Below are positions 18,299 to 27,438 of a DNA stretch of 64,000 bases, one piece after another. Positions within the stretch are counted from its first letter, which is position 1. The number at the start of each line of letters is the position of its first letter. This DNA comes from Chryseobacterium fluminis. GTDB lineage: Bacteria; Bacteroidota; Bacteroidia; Flavobacteriales; Weeksellaceae. Below the pieces are notes generated by a model that did no database searches, had not been told where the DNA came from, and worked only from the letters and a program-made list of their open reading frames with translations. The translations under genes were made by a program, and so were the position numbers. The DNA is taken from contig NZ_CP111121.1 in NCBI RefSeq assembly GCF_026314945.1, positions 1,612,001 to 1,676,000 on the forward strand, written 5' to 3'.

Positions 18299-18855
18299 AG
18301 TATTCCAAATTTAAAAACTATATTTTTAAATGATACTGTTTTTGGGGAAGATTACAACTTCATCGGCTACTGCATTGGCATCATAATCGAATTTCACCGG
18401 TTTATTGCTCCAGTCTGTTCCCACCTGGATCTGCTGCTGAATACGGTCTAACGGAGAGTTTTCTAAAATCTTTTCCGCATAGATCTTTTCTGAGCCGTAA
18501 GACGCAGAAGCATTGGCAAGTGGAGTCGGGAAAATAGCTCCGTTTAAGGTTTGGGATTGTGGGATGGGAAGATAATCTTTGGTCTGCCTTCCAAATCCGT
18601 CATATTCAATATGGGTCACCACATCTTTTCCCAGTGGTGAGGCTTTGACATTCACGATCTGTTTTGGACGTCCCAGGCCATCGAAATACTGGACGGTGTT
18701 AATCTGTTTTGCATCCGGACTGGATGTCGTAACAGGTTCTAAATAGGTTCTGGACTGGATATAATTTTCTGTAGGACTCGGCGCATTCTGTGCATGAACT
18801 AAACCGGAAAGAAGCAATGTGGCTACTGGTATAATTATTTTTTTCATGATTTGCT

Positions 18856-21800
18856 TTATTTATCGTATTCAAAATTAAGGGTAGCTACACCTCCAGATGA
18901 ACTTCCACCTGAATATAACGTTACTCCTCCGTTGGGAGCTATAGAAATACTCCATCCGTTAATACTTATATTTTTATAAGAATTGGGTCTGCATAAATCC
19001 TGAAGTGTTCCGATAAATAAACCGCCAGACCAATTTAAGTTGGGATCAGTGACCGGTAAACTTATGATGGCTTTTATATGATTGGCTGATGTTTCCTGAA
19101 AGGCAGAATAATAAATAGAAACGTTATAAGAGGGTGTAACTGTACACACATAAGGTTTACACACTCCATTTGTGTTAGCATAAGCTTGTCCGTTGGCATT
19201 GATATCGTTCTGTGCTTTCTGGTCAGCATCTGCCTGGCTTATTGTAGAGGAATATTTACCTACCGGAACCCTATATATTGTTGGTTCAGGCAACGTTCCG
19301 GGTCCACAGGTTGTCCTTGTAAATACAGGACTTTTTTCACTGTTGTAATGAACCGTAGGTGCATAGTTATATTTGTATTCTTTTAATAATTTCCCCTCAA
19401 CATTTTTGATATTCTTTAATTTACTGTTTGAATCATATTGATAAACTTCTCTAATACCTGACGGTTGAGTGATAGACTTCACTCCCACTAGAGGATCATA
19501 GGTATATGTACTTATTTTAAAATCTTTAAGCTCAGCCTTACTTCTAAACTCGTCCAACTTATCAATTAATAAAAGCTCGCTGGCATCATCAATATCTTCA
19601 TCAGACTTTTTAACAATTTCTAAATTTTTATATGAAAGAGAATTACTACCATCCAGACCAAACAGTTGCATAATCTGAGAATAACTAACGCCTTCAATTT
19701 GCGCAATAGGTAAATTACCTTTATAACCCCAGATAATAGTAATTGGTACGCCTCCCTTGGTTGTATATTGCAAAAGTCTACCTTTATCATAAAGATTATA
19801 TACTACTTCTGTGGCTGAAGTCGTATTTATCAGATCTCTTGTAATTATTGACGAAGGATTAAAATGAGAAGTATCATCATACTTTATATCTTGTCGATAT
19901 ACTTGCATTCCATTCTTAATTATTCTTTTTCCAGTACTTTCTGAAAGAATATTAGCTTGTGAGAATCGTAATATTTGTGAAGTGTTAAAATATTCTTCAA
20001 AAATAGAAGAGGATTCGGGGGTTGTTGTCTGTTTTGTAACTAAAATGTTATTGGGATCGTAATTATAGGTTATATTCGTATTATACTCAATTCCATTAAA
20101 ATATTCGATCATTTTACTTTTCGTTAATAAACTTTCTTTATATAATATTGGAAAATATCCCATTATAGATACTGAATGTGGGAATACCTCCATCGGAGCA
20201 CCACCGTTATTTTTGTTGGTGTTAACTACATATCTCGAATTAAGCGCAAATGATGATCCATATTGAATATTATAGTATTCGTTTTTATATGAGTTTTCTG
20301 TTTTCCTTAATAACTTGTTATTTTTATCATAAATTTCAGTATTCAGCACCTTTCCATTTTGATCCCCATTCCCTTGTGTTGAAGGCATTGACAAAGGAAT
20401 ACGATTTTCAAAATTATTATGATGGATATCCAATCCATTTGTATATTGGGTGATTATTTTGCCATTATTTTGAGAAGAATTGGCATCTGTCTTTTGTCTA
20501 ACAACTTTTGAATATCCCACATAGTTTCCTGAAGATAATGGGGAAGCCGAATTAGCATTTTGAGAATTTATATTGACAATATTATATAATGAATATTCAC
20601 CTGTATAATATACTGGATATACATTTAAAGTTCTATATCTGTTTCTATTAAATAAAAACAAAGGATTAGTATCTTTTCCTTGATAATAAGATAATGAATC
20701 TTTACTTACTATAGTATTGGTATGATCATAGTTTAATTGTTGTCTGAGTCGAACACCCTTCCCCTTACTTATTTGTGATTTATCAAAGCTATTGAATAAA
20801 TTATCTGCTTCATTTAGCTCATAATCATATGTAGAATAACCTTTTGTAGGATAGATTATTCTCTCTAATAACCCTGCTTTAACAAAGTTTTCATTAGCAG
20901 TTTTTATATTATTATTAATGCCTGCAACGACAGGCAATGTGATTGGATATAAAAAGTCTGACGGATTAGGAAATAATGAGACATTATTGTTACTCCCATT
21001 TGGATAACCCCAGTAATCTTGAGCAAAAGAGTTCTTTGGAGGAATTGGCGTGCTAAAATAACCAAACTTATAATCATCATCATTGATTTTTACAGATTCC
21101 AATTTTAATTTTTTAGTCAAAAGATTAGGAGATATATTATCATAATAAGATCCTGATACCGAATCATAATTCGAGTTAATAACTTTAGAAGTATTTTCAG
21201 CGGTAAAGTAATCATAAAAGAACCTTACAGTTTCAGTAATTTTATGAGAATTATTAACTTCGATTTTATCTAGTTTCAAAGTAGGATGATCTATGCGAGA
21301 AGAATAGGTAAAATCAACACTTCCAAAATCACCATAGATTTTTTCTATATTTAAATAATTCTGTGCTGTACCATATAACATACCAGTAGTATGTGTGTAG
21401 CCAATAAACGTATTAGTATATAAAGGATTTAAAGTCTGTGATCCCCCAATGCTATTATAATATATAAAATCATATTCTTCAGTATACTGATAAAGCCCCG
21501 TCGTACTTGCAATGGGCAAATTAGCCGATCCGGAAGTATGATCATATGAATAGTTTAAATTTCGCGAATAAAAGGCTACGTTTTTTACGTTTTCTGTATT
21601 CTTATATTGAAAATATATGGAACTTCCATTAGTATCTTGTATTTGATTGACTACAAAATTCCTATTTATAAGAGAAATCAGACCATTTCTAACATTTTCT
21701 TTTTGATTAAAAAAGTATTTAACTCCTTTGGGGTCAGTAATTACAAATGTTAAGTTATTATATTGAATGTTATACCCTTTTTTATTTAAGACTGTAAAAA

Positions 21801-22488
21801 CAGGAGTGAAAGTATCGGTTATTCCTCCGTAAATTATGCATGTATTCCCATTTTGTCCGTTTTTTGTAGGAAAATTACTTATAGTAAAAATTATTTTCTC
21901 TCCAAATAGATTTAATGTATAGATGTCGGGAGATCCGTCTATTAAAATTCCCTCATTACCCATATATTGTGCTAGTTTACCTGCAAATGGCAAATACCTG
22001 TCAACAGATTTATAATAAGAGTAAGTTCCAATTCCTGGATTAGAAGTATTTGTAAATGCAGTACACTGACGAGGTAAATAACCATCATATCCGCTTGGGT
22101 ACATAAAGTCAAGTTTGAATTTATCGGCTCCCAGGCCCATACTTAAATCGTCCTGACCAAGGACAGACTGAGTGATAGTTGGAAGATTCATATCCCATCC
22201 AAGACCAAAACTTCCTGATTCATCAGTTACCTTAATTCCGTTACCCGAAATATATTTTAGGGACAATGGAATCTTTAAATTATTTGATTCGATGGTATAA
22301 ATGGGTATCTCCGGCGAATTTGAACCAGTATACTCTGAATTTTGTACTTCCCCATATCTCATAAAATTACTTGTAGAGGGAGCCTGCGGTATATTTTTAA
22401 AGTAATATTGTGAATAAAGTGCTTCTTGAGTCTGAGTATATCCTTTTACAGTGCTCAAGGCAATTATAGGTATTAATAATTTCTTCAT
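18856..22488 (-). CDS. RHS-like DUF5977-containing secreted protein, toxin partner
   Basis: A 1210-residue protein with a signal peptide (cleavage near KGYTQ, residue 19). The N-terminal half is beta-rich with SpvB/RHS-like motifs (DESGSFGLGWDMNLP, and several VFTVLNKKGYN-type strands). The C-terminal third has YD-type repeats (YQYDSNSKLKNIKNVEGKLLKEYKYNYAPTV in part) and a DUF5977 motif (QADADQKAQNDINANGQAYAN). It lies 5 bases after the T9SS-tailed gene and 8 bases before the RHS toxin, so the three form a translationally tight operon. I infer that it is the shell or scaffold partner of the toxin. No recognisable enzymatic site. Confidence 0.85.
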   Translation of the reverse strand: MKKLLIPIIALSTVKGYTQTQEALYSQYYFKNIPQAPSTSNFMRYGEVQNSEYTGSNSPEIPIYTIESNNLKIPLSLKYISGNGIKVTDESGSFGLGWDMNLPTITQSVLGQDDLSMGLGADKFKLDFMYPSGYDGYLPRQCTAFTNTSNPGIGTYSYYKSVDRYLPFAGKLAQYMGNEGILIDGSPDIYTLNLFGEKIIFTISNFPTKNGQNGNTCIIYGGITDTFTPVFTVLNKKGYNIQYNNLTFVITDPKGVKYFFNQKENVRNGLISLINRNFVVNQIQDTNGSSIYFQYKNTENVKNVAFYSRNLNYSYDHTSGSANLPIASTTGLYQYTEEYDFIYYNSIGGSQTLNPLYTNTFIGYTHTTGMLYGTAQNYLNIEKIYGDFGSVDFTYSSRIDHPTLKLDKIEVNNSHKITETVRFFYDYFTAENTSKVINSNYDSVSGSYYDNISPNLLTKKLKLESVKINDDDYKFGYFSTPIPPKNSFAQDYWGYPNGSNNNVSLFPNPSDFLYPITLPVVAGINNNIKTANENFVKAGLLERIIYPTKGYSTYDYELNEADNLFNSFDKSQISKGKGVRLRQQLNYDHTNTIVSKDSLSYYQGKDTNPLFLFNRNRYRTLNVYPVYYTGEYSLYNIVNINSQNANSASPLSSGNYVGYSKVVRQKTDANSSQNNGKIITQYTNGLDIHHNNFENRIPLSMPSTQGNGDQNGKVLNTEIYDKNNKLLRKTENSYKNEYYNIQYGSSFALNSRYVVNTNKNNGGAPMEVFPHSVSIMGYFPILYKESLLTKSKMIEYFNGIEYNTNITYNYDPNNILVTKQTTTPESSSIFEEYFNTSQILRFSQANILSESTGKRIIKNGMQVYRQDIKYDDTSHFNPSSIITRDLINTTSATEVVYNLYDKGRLLQYTTKGGVPITIIWGYKGNLPIAQIEGVSYSQIMQLFGLDGSNSLSYKNLEIVKKSDEDIDDASELLLIDKLDEFRSKAELKDFKISTYTYDPLVGVKSITQPSGIREVYQYDSNSKLKNIKNVEGKLLKEYKYNYAPTVHYNSEKSPVFTRTTCGPGTLPEPTIYRVPVGKYSSTISQADADQKAQNDINANGQAYANTNGVCKPYVCTVTPSYNVSIYYSAFQETSANHIKAIISLPVTDPNLNWSGGLFIGTLQDLCRPNSYKNISINGWSISIAPNGGVTLYSGGSSSGGVATLNFEYDK

Positions 22489-22493
22489 TAGTT

Positions 22494-24053
22494 TTATTTC
22501 TTAATCAATTTAGCATTCGCCGTTTTATCCGTATCCGTTTTGATGACCACCAGGTAAGCGCCCTGAATCAGATTCTGTGTATTCATCTTAGTTACCTTAT
22601 TCTTGGTTTTCAGACTCTGCAGCTGTCTTCCGCCCATATCATACACCACAATCTCCGCTTCTGTAAAGTTCATTCCGATTTCAATATAGGCGTAATCCGA
22701 CACCGGATTCGGGTAGATTTTAATATCCTGCTTCTCGATCAGCTGATCAATCTGCTGATCACCCAGCTTTACAATTTTCCAGTTCTCTTTTTCCAATTCC
22801 TCAGCGCTGGTGCCTGCAAGAATAATTGAACCGTCCCTATTGAGCTTTATATCAGATAACCGTTCCTCTTTTTTAGAAGACTGACCTTTCACGTGCTTTC
22901 TCCACTGCTCATTTCCGCTTTCGTCCACGTACAGCATCCAGAACTTTTCATCATCAGCTTCTATCCTGCCTTCCGCCTGCGTATAACCTCCCAATAAAAT
23001 ACCTGTCGTTACATCTCTATTCTTTTCTCCTTTCTCTTTTTTCTCAATAACACTAATTCCCATTAGCATATCCCTGTTTTTAAAGTTGTAGGACTTTTGC
23101 CAGATTTCTTCTCCCCTGTTATTTAAAGAAATCAACCATAAATCCGTTCCTTCGGTGATCCCAACGGATTTATTTCCCGATCTTTCCGATCTTGATTCTC
23201 CTCCGATTAAATAGCCCGTTGAGGTCAGCGCTAATGTTCTTAAATGGTCATCCCCTTTCCCGCCGAAGTTCTTTTCCCATTCCACTTTTCCGTCTTTGGA
23301 AAGTTTTATGATCCAGTAATCGCCTTCCCCGAAGTTTTCGGTCTTCTTGGAGCCTCCGGCTGCACTTCTTGAGTATATCCCTAGCAGTGCACCTCCATCT
23401 TTTGTCGGGATCATTTTCTCCACTTCATCCAGTCCTTTCCCTCCTAAAATCAGCTGGGACAATTCTTTCCCGTTTTTATCGAGTCTTACTACCAGAACGT
23501 CTTTCGATCCGTACCCTTTAGCTGAGTTTTGGACGTTTCCTGCAACGAAAAATCCCAGGTCAGTCGTCTGGATCACCGCTCTCGCCTCTTCATCGGAAGC
23601 GGCGCCGATCGTTTTTTGCCACATTTCTTCAGCAAAAGGACTAATTCTGACCAACCATATATCGGATCCTCCTTTAGAGTCTTCTTTTTTATCCAACCCT
23701 TTTCCTGAAAATGAAGTTCCCGCCAAAAGAAAACCACCTTCCTGCGTAGCAACTGTTGCCGATAAAAAATCGTGATTCTGTCCCGAGAAATATTTTTCCC
23801 AGACTTCTTCGCCTTTTTGGTTGAGTTTAACCAGATGAAATTCATAGCCCTTGTTCTGTTTACCGCCTCCAGACGGTATCTTCGTACTTTGAATGCTGCT
23901 TCCCGAAATTAGGTATTGCCCGTCAATGGTGGTGGTGACCTGGCTCAGAAAATCCTGGGTGTTGGATTGGATGTCTTTCTGCCAGATTACTTCCTGGGCA
24001 GAAAAATTTAAAATAGTGCATAAGAAAAATGCACTCCTGTAGAGTTTTTTCAT
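22494..24053 (-). CDS. T9SS type A sorting-domain protein with beta-propeller-like repeats
   Basis: A 519-residue exported protein (signal peptide ending near NFSAQ). Six or more repeats of about 55 residues follow the pattern GG(F/Y)LLAGTS...WLVRL..G.E.WQKT.GG, typical of a beta-propeller. The last 85 residues form a type IX secretion system C-terminal domain starting at IKIYPNPVSDYAYIEIG and ending in a Lys-rich strand. It would be carried over the outer membrane and possibly anchored on the surface. As first gene of the RHS operon it may provide surface display or a delivery partner for the toxin; this is an inference from order. Its leader holds a GATGCC/GGCATC hairpin at 24103-24121. Confidence 0.88.
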   Translation of the reverse strand: MKKLYRSAFFLCTILNFSAQEVIWQKDIQSNTQDFLSQVTTTIDGQYLISGSSIQSTKIPSGGGKQNKGYEFHLVKLNQKGEEVWEKYFSGQNHDFLSATVATQEGGFLLAGTSFSGKGLDKKEDSKGGSDIWLVRISPFAEEMWQKTIGAASDEEARAVIQTTDLGFFVAGNVQNSAKGYGSKDVLVVRLDKNGKELSQLILGGKGLDEVEKMIPTKDGGALLGIYSRSAAGGSKKTENFGEGDYWIIKLSKDGKVEWEKNFGGKGDDHLRTLALTSTGYLIGGESRSERSGNKSVGITEGTDLWLISLNNRGEEIWQKSYNFKNRDMLMGISVIEKKEKGEKNRDVTTGILLGGYTQAEGRIEADDEKFWMLYVDESGNEQWRKHVKGQSSKKEERLSDIKLNRDGSIILAGTSAEELEKENWKIVKLGDQQIDQLIEKQDIKIYPNPVSDYAYIEIGMNFTEAEIVVYDMGGRQLQSLKTKNKVTKMNTQNLIQGAYLVVIKTDTDKTANAKLIKK

Positions 24054-24393
24054 ATTCGTATTGATTAATGATTTATTTTGCTGATGATGGTGGATGGATG
24101 GCGATGCCGCAGAAAGGCATCCCTCTTAAGGTAATTTTTCATCGTTATAATTTTTTTTGTGTTGTTTATATGGTAAATATAATTTTAATTATTGTTCCGG
24201 CCAAGAGATTTATGCTTTTTCTTCATCATAACGTATTGATTTTTATTATGATTGGTAAAAGTAGTGCTGCCCGGCGACAAAATAAGTCGTGTTAAAATTA
24301 AAGATGCCGAAATATTACAAAAGGTTGGAATAACTGGCTCCGGACCCGGTGCATGTGACAGCAATGACACAGATTACAATAACATAAAGACCT
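24054..24393. other. Leader region upstream of the RHS operon
   Basis: About 340 bases between the T9SS-tailed gene and the next minus-strand gene. It contains a 6-bp hairpin (GATGCC 24103-24108, GGCATC 24116-24121) about 50 bases before the start codon, which may shape the mRNA leader. No clear TAnnTTTG box was found. A plus-strand open frame at 24252-24452 starts only at TTG and is not considered a gene. Confidence 0.4.
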
Positions 24394-24942
24394 TCAGTTC
24401 GCAAAATAATGGATCACTCCAAGTTCAGGATGGTGTTTTTTCTCTTGATTAAAATCATTTTTTTTATTCTGACTGCTTTCCAGAAATGAGTTGCTGAATA
24501 AAACATAGGATGGCTGTTCTGCAAGGCCGTTTTTCAGCATCTGATGGGCTTCCACAATGGTTTTCCCGTACAGTTTTTTAAAATTTCCAATGTGGTATTG
24601 TGAAAATTTTCCGTAATGAACGATAAATTTTAATGATAAATCAATGGTTGTGCTTAATGACTGACTTAATTCTTCAATCTTGCGGGTAAAGGCATTCTGC
24701 ATCTTTCTCAGCATCTTTGAAATCTTCTGATACGACGGATTTTCATCATACCGGTAAAATAAGATGGCATCGCCCTCAATCTCTGAAATTTCAAAATAGT
24801 GCTCATTCATATCGATGAGTGTAGAAAGTAGTTGTCTTACAATATATTCTCCGGTATAAAGTTTAGTATTGAATACAAATTCCGTAAACCCGCTGAAATC
24901 CGGAATAAGAATAATGCCATCTTTAACGTTTGTATTCTCCAT
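24394..24942 (-). CDS. DUF2652-family protein
   Basis: A 182-residue soluble protein starting MENTNVKDGIILIPDFSGFTEFV; the IPDFSGFTEF motif is the hallmark I remember for DUF2652. The family is thought to share the fold of class III nucleotide cyclases, and here DFSGFT plus EGDAILFY resemble the two metal-binding positions of such a fold. Whether it makes a cyclic nucleotide is unknown. No operon partner; the following gap and a divergent gene stand on its upstream side. Confidence 0.8.
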   Translation of the reverse strand: MENTNVKDGIILIPDFSGFTEFVFNTKLYTGEYIVRQLLSTLIDMNEHYFEISEIEGDAILFYRYDENPSYQKISKMLRKMQNAFTRKIEELSQSLSTTIDLSLKFIVHYGKFSQYHIGNFKKLYGKTIVEAHQMLKNGLAEQPSYVLFSNSFLESSQNKKNDFNQEKKHHPELGVIHYFAN

Positions 24943-25368
24943 AATAAGTGTGGTTAAAAACCTTTTATTCTATCAGACGTAACGGGTTTGATTTTACTTT
25001 ATAATTCTATTCAGTACAAAGTTATCAGGATAGCTGATCATCACGCATTGAGAGAATCCGGATCGGATTTCCACCTGTAAATTTTGGGTTGAACGAAAAA
25101 TAAAATGGGGTAAGTTGCCGACTGATATTTAGATAAAACATCAGCCTACAAATGATCCAAATTACTGAATATGAACCCACAAGATACTGAAACATCTGAA
25201 TCATCAATTTAAATATCCGTCTTTCCAATCTGAGTTTTCGATTACGGAAAACCGTAAAAAGCAAGCTTCCCGTATTTCTATTTTTGAAAAGTGAAATAAA
25301 ATTCACAATATCATCTAAAGCAAGAAAATTTTTAATCACAAAACTTTTTAACCATAATTATAAACAGC
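24943..25368. other. Intergenic region between divergent genes
   Basis: About 425 bases between the DUF2652 gene and the PLD-like gene, transcribed away from each other. It is AT-rich and must hold both promoters, but no exact TTTG-N19-TAnnTTTG match was seen. A 104-codon minus-strand open frame at 25025-25339 is treated as chance because it covers the place of these promoters. Confidence 0.4.
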
Positions 25369-27426
25369 ATGATTCAAGATTCCATTTCAAATACTGATGA
25401 AATTCTGGAAAGAATTAAGTCGGAGCTTAAGAGCGCGAGATCAGAGATATTAATCGCCATGGCCTGGTTCACCAACCACGAACTGTACAACATTATCCGG
25501 GAAAAACTCTCTGAAAACGTGAAGGTTTCTTTAATTCTTTCCGACCAGCCTGACAATGAAAAGTTAGATTTTGATGTACTGGCAAATCAGGGGCTGAACT
25601 ATATCCGCATTAAAAGTGTAGGTTACGGGATGATGAACCTTAAATTCTGTATTATCGACCGTACGACTGCTATTTCCGGCTCTTACAACTGGTCTAATAA
25701 CGCGAAAAACAACCATGGGCAGGTTCTGGTGACCAATTTTCCGAAAACGGTTCATGAACTGACCGATAGTTTTTTTAAAATTAAAGACCGAGCGGAAAAA
25801 CTCAACAACGGCTACAGCCTGGAGGACATTGAGAGAGAAGAACAGGCACTTGGAAGCTCTGTTGGCGATGAGAAAAGTGAAGCAGAGATAAAACCTCTCA
25901 ATTTTCAGGAACAGTCGTTAAAAGACTTTAAGGATGTTCTCGACAATATCATTGCCACTGAAGTGGGCTCATTTGATAAAAGCCTGCTGAAAGACAATGC
26001 CTATCAGAGAGCATCTGAAAATCAGGGTGATCACCAGGTGCTTCCGCAGGCGATGGACAGTCTTTATTCGAATTTCATAAACGAGATAGAAGTAATCGCC
26101 GAGAAGAAAACAAGACTGAAAAACAGAATTGAAGAACAGCTGAAAGTAAGCATCGGAAATGTGGAAATGAAAACACAGAACGAAATTGATTCCCTGAACT
26201 ACAATCTTACGGCAGATCTTCGGAATATGGAAGGCAACATCCAGCAAAACGAAAAAAATATTGAAGAAAAGAAACAGATTGTACAATCGACCGATTCTAT
26301 AAAAATTCCGTTTATTCAGGACAAAATCGATGCACTGCTGCAAAAGATCAACGAACTGAAAGTGGATTTTGTAAAACCTCCCGTGAACTGGCCGCTGACC
26401 ATCTTACTGAGCTTTATGACCTTAATGCTGGTCCTTTATATTTTCGTTTTCTATTCATCAGTTGCCTACATTTTTATTTTTTCCAAAGAAGATATTATGG
26501 AAGCTTTAAACAAAGGAGTAATTTCGGAAATTCCTGAAGTTTTCAATGCGCATGCTATTACAAAAATTTGGAATAAGGGAGCCGGAGGAATTTTATTTCT
26601 TTTTCTATTTGTAAGCATTCCACTTAGCCTGGGACTTTTAAAATTAATAAAACCCGAAAAAGAAACAAATGATTTCACAGAACCATGTAAGCTTAAAGAT
26701 CAAATCATTACATTTTTTAATAATCATTTAGGGATGATTCTGATTTTCCTTGTTGACTGCTTTATTGCTTACAAAGTGGCCAGGAACATCAATGACATCG
26801 AATATCTAACTAATCAGACAGATAAAAAATCTGAATTTTGGGAGATTGTGCTATCGCAAAATTTTTTATTAGTATTTACTTTAGGGACATTAGGGATATA
26901 TTTATTTGGACTGGTTGTTAACAGATTATATTCTTCTTATCAGAAAAGAACACAAACCCATCATCAGGAAAAGACCAAATTCATTGTGAGTAAATATGAA
27001 GAAGAAATGCTGGTTCACCAGATGCAGATTAATGAATTAAAAGAAGAAAACGGAAGATTAAACAGTGAAACTGCTGCTCTGGAGAAACAAAATACGGCTC
27101 TTACCAAACAATTACAGGAACTCCCGATACAGATTAATACAAAAATTAATAATCTTAAGCAGCTTCTGTTATCCTTCATCGAAAAAGTCGAAAATCTGGC
27201 TCATATTTATCAGAGCCAGGTAGATAATGACAAGCTCCCGGTATCAAAAACAGAAATGGAAAACAGGGTGAATATTTTCATGGAAGGCTGGAGCAAATAT
27301 CTGTATAAGATCTACTCTGTTGAAAAAGCAGAAGCTAAAACCACAGAAGCCATCAGAGAGTGCGAAAACTGGCTGAATATGATTACCATTCAAAAAAGTT
27401 TCACCACCGAATTTGCTCAAAATTAA
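25369..27426 (+). CDS. Membrane protein with N-terminal phospholipase-D-like domain, degenerate HKD motif
   Basis: A 685-residue protein. Residues 1-140 resemble a single PLD domain, but the HxKxxxxD motif reads NLKFCIID, with Asn for His, followed by the usual SGSYNWS. Then come two coiled-coil blocks (about 220-330), four hydrophobic segments (about 340-365, 400-425, 450-470 and 485-515) and a C-terminal coiled coil (545-600). With the catalytic His replaced, nuclease or lipase activity is doubtful unless the His lies elsewhere; a binding role is possible. It lies 12 bases before a lipoprotein gene and probably forms a two-gene operon. This mix of PLD, coiled coil and membrane segments is seen in conflict-type systems, but function is not established. 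Confidence 0.7.
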   Translation: MIQDSISNTDEILERIKSELKSARSEILIAMAWFTNHELYNIIREKLSENVKVSLILSDQPDNEKLDFDVLANQGLNYIRIKSVGYGMMNLKFCIIDRTTAISGSYNWSNNAKNNHGQVLVTNFPKTVHELTDSFFKIKDRAEKLNNGYSLEDIEREEQALGSSVGDEKSEAEIKPLNFQEQSLKDFKDVLDNIIATEVGSFDKSLLKDNAYQRASENQGDHQVLPQAMDSLYSNFINEIEVIAEKKTRLKNRIEEQLKVSIGNVEMKTQNEIDSLNYNLTADLRNMEGNIQQNEKNIEEKKQIVQSTDSIKIPFIQDKIDALLQKINELKVDFVKPPVNWPLTILLSFMTLMLVLYIFVFYSSVAYIFIFSKEDIMEALNKGVISEIPEVFNAHAITKIWNKGAGGILFLFLFVSIPLSLGLLKLIKPEKETNDFTEPCKLKDQIITFFNNHLGMILIFLVDCFIAYKVARNINDIEYLTNQTDKKSEFWEIVLSQNFLLVFTLGTLGIYLFGLVVNRLYSSYQKRTQTHHQEKTKFIVSKYEEEMLVHQMQINELKEENGRLNSETAALEKQNTALTKQLQELPIQINTKINNLKQLLLSFIEKVENLAHIYQSQVDNDKLPVSKTEMENRVNIFMEGWSKYLYKIYSVEKAEAKTTEAIRECENWLNMITIQKSFTTEFAQN

Positions 27427-27438
27427 ATTGTTAAGACC

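Larger units (their letters stand above)
17096..18356 (-). mobile_element. IS3-family insertion sequence, IS407-like, 1261 bp
   Basis: The terminal inverted repeats both start TGTAATCT, with further matches (CCCA, AGTA), at 17096 and, reversed, 18356. The flanking tetranucleotide ACTT occurs at 17092-17095 and 18357-18360 as the target duplication. Inside are orfA and orfB with a slippery A_AAA_AAG frameshift site. OrfA resembles the IS407 group (FSEVQIIKILAEQ, KWKSKYGGLDV), which also makes 4-bp duplications. Both ORFs are intact, so the element could be active, and intact ends suggest a recent insertion. Confidence 0.9.
13983..18847 (-). pseudogene. RHS-repeat polymorphic toxin (DUF6443 N-terminus), interrupted by an IS element
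   Basis: The N-terminal part (18847-18357) has a signal peptide (LLLSGLVHA) and the DUF6443-type start (VQYFDGLGRPKQ). The rest (17091-13983) holds many YD/RHS repeats, the core end (YDYGARFYMPDIGRW, HDPLS) and DPTGM, followed by a roughly 240-residue variable tip. Deleting the IS at 17096-18356 and one ACTT duplication joins the halves in frame as ADEVFKYTTTTTWEN, giving 1199 residues. The tip has GGALDLK and NILFGYNM, reminiscent of polymorphic toxin type 44, a tentative reading. Third gene of a tight operon behind the T9SS-tailed and DUF5977 proteins. As it stands only fragments can be made, the second from a GTG at 17093. Confidence 0.85.

Noticed and set aside
24252-24452. 66-codon plus-strand open frame with a protein-like composition
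   Set aside because: It starts only at TTG directly after a stop, has no ribosome-binding context and overlaps the end of the DUF2652 gene on the other strand.
25025-25339. 104-codon minus-strand open frame before the PLD-like gene
   Set aside because: Its ATG lies 29 bases from the divergent start at 25369, it would cover that gene's promoter, and the product looks like AT-rich noise with no domain.
25369-25800. Calling the PLD-like domain an active phospholipase or nuclease
   Set aside because: The only HKD-like motif has Asn in place of the catalytic His, and a single motif would also require dimerisation.
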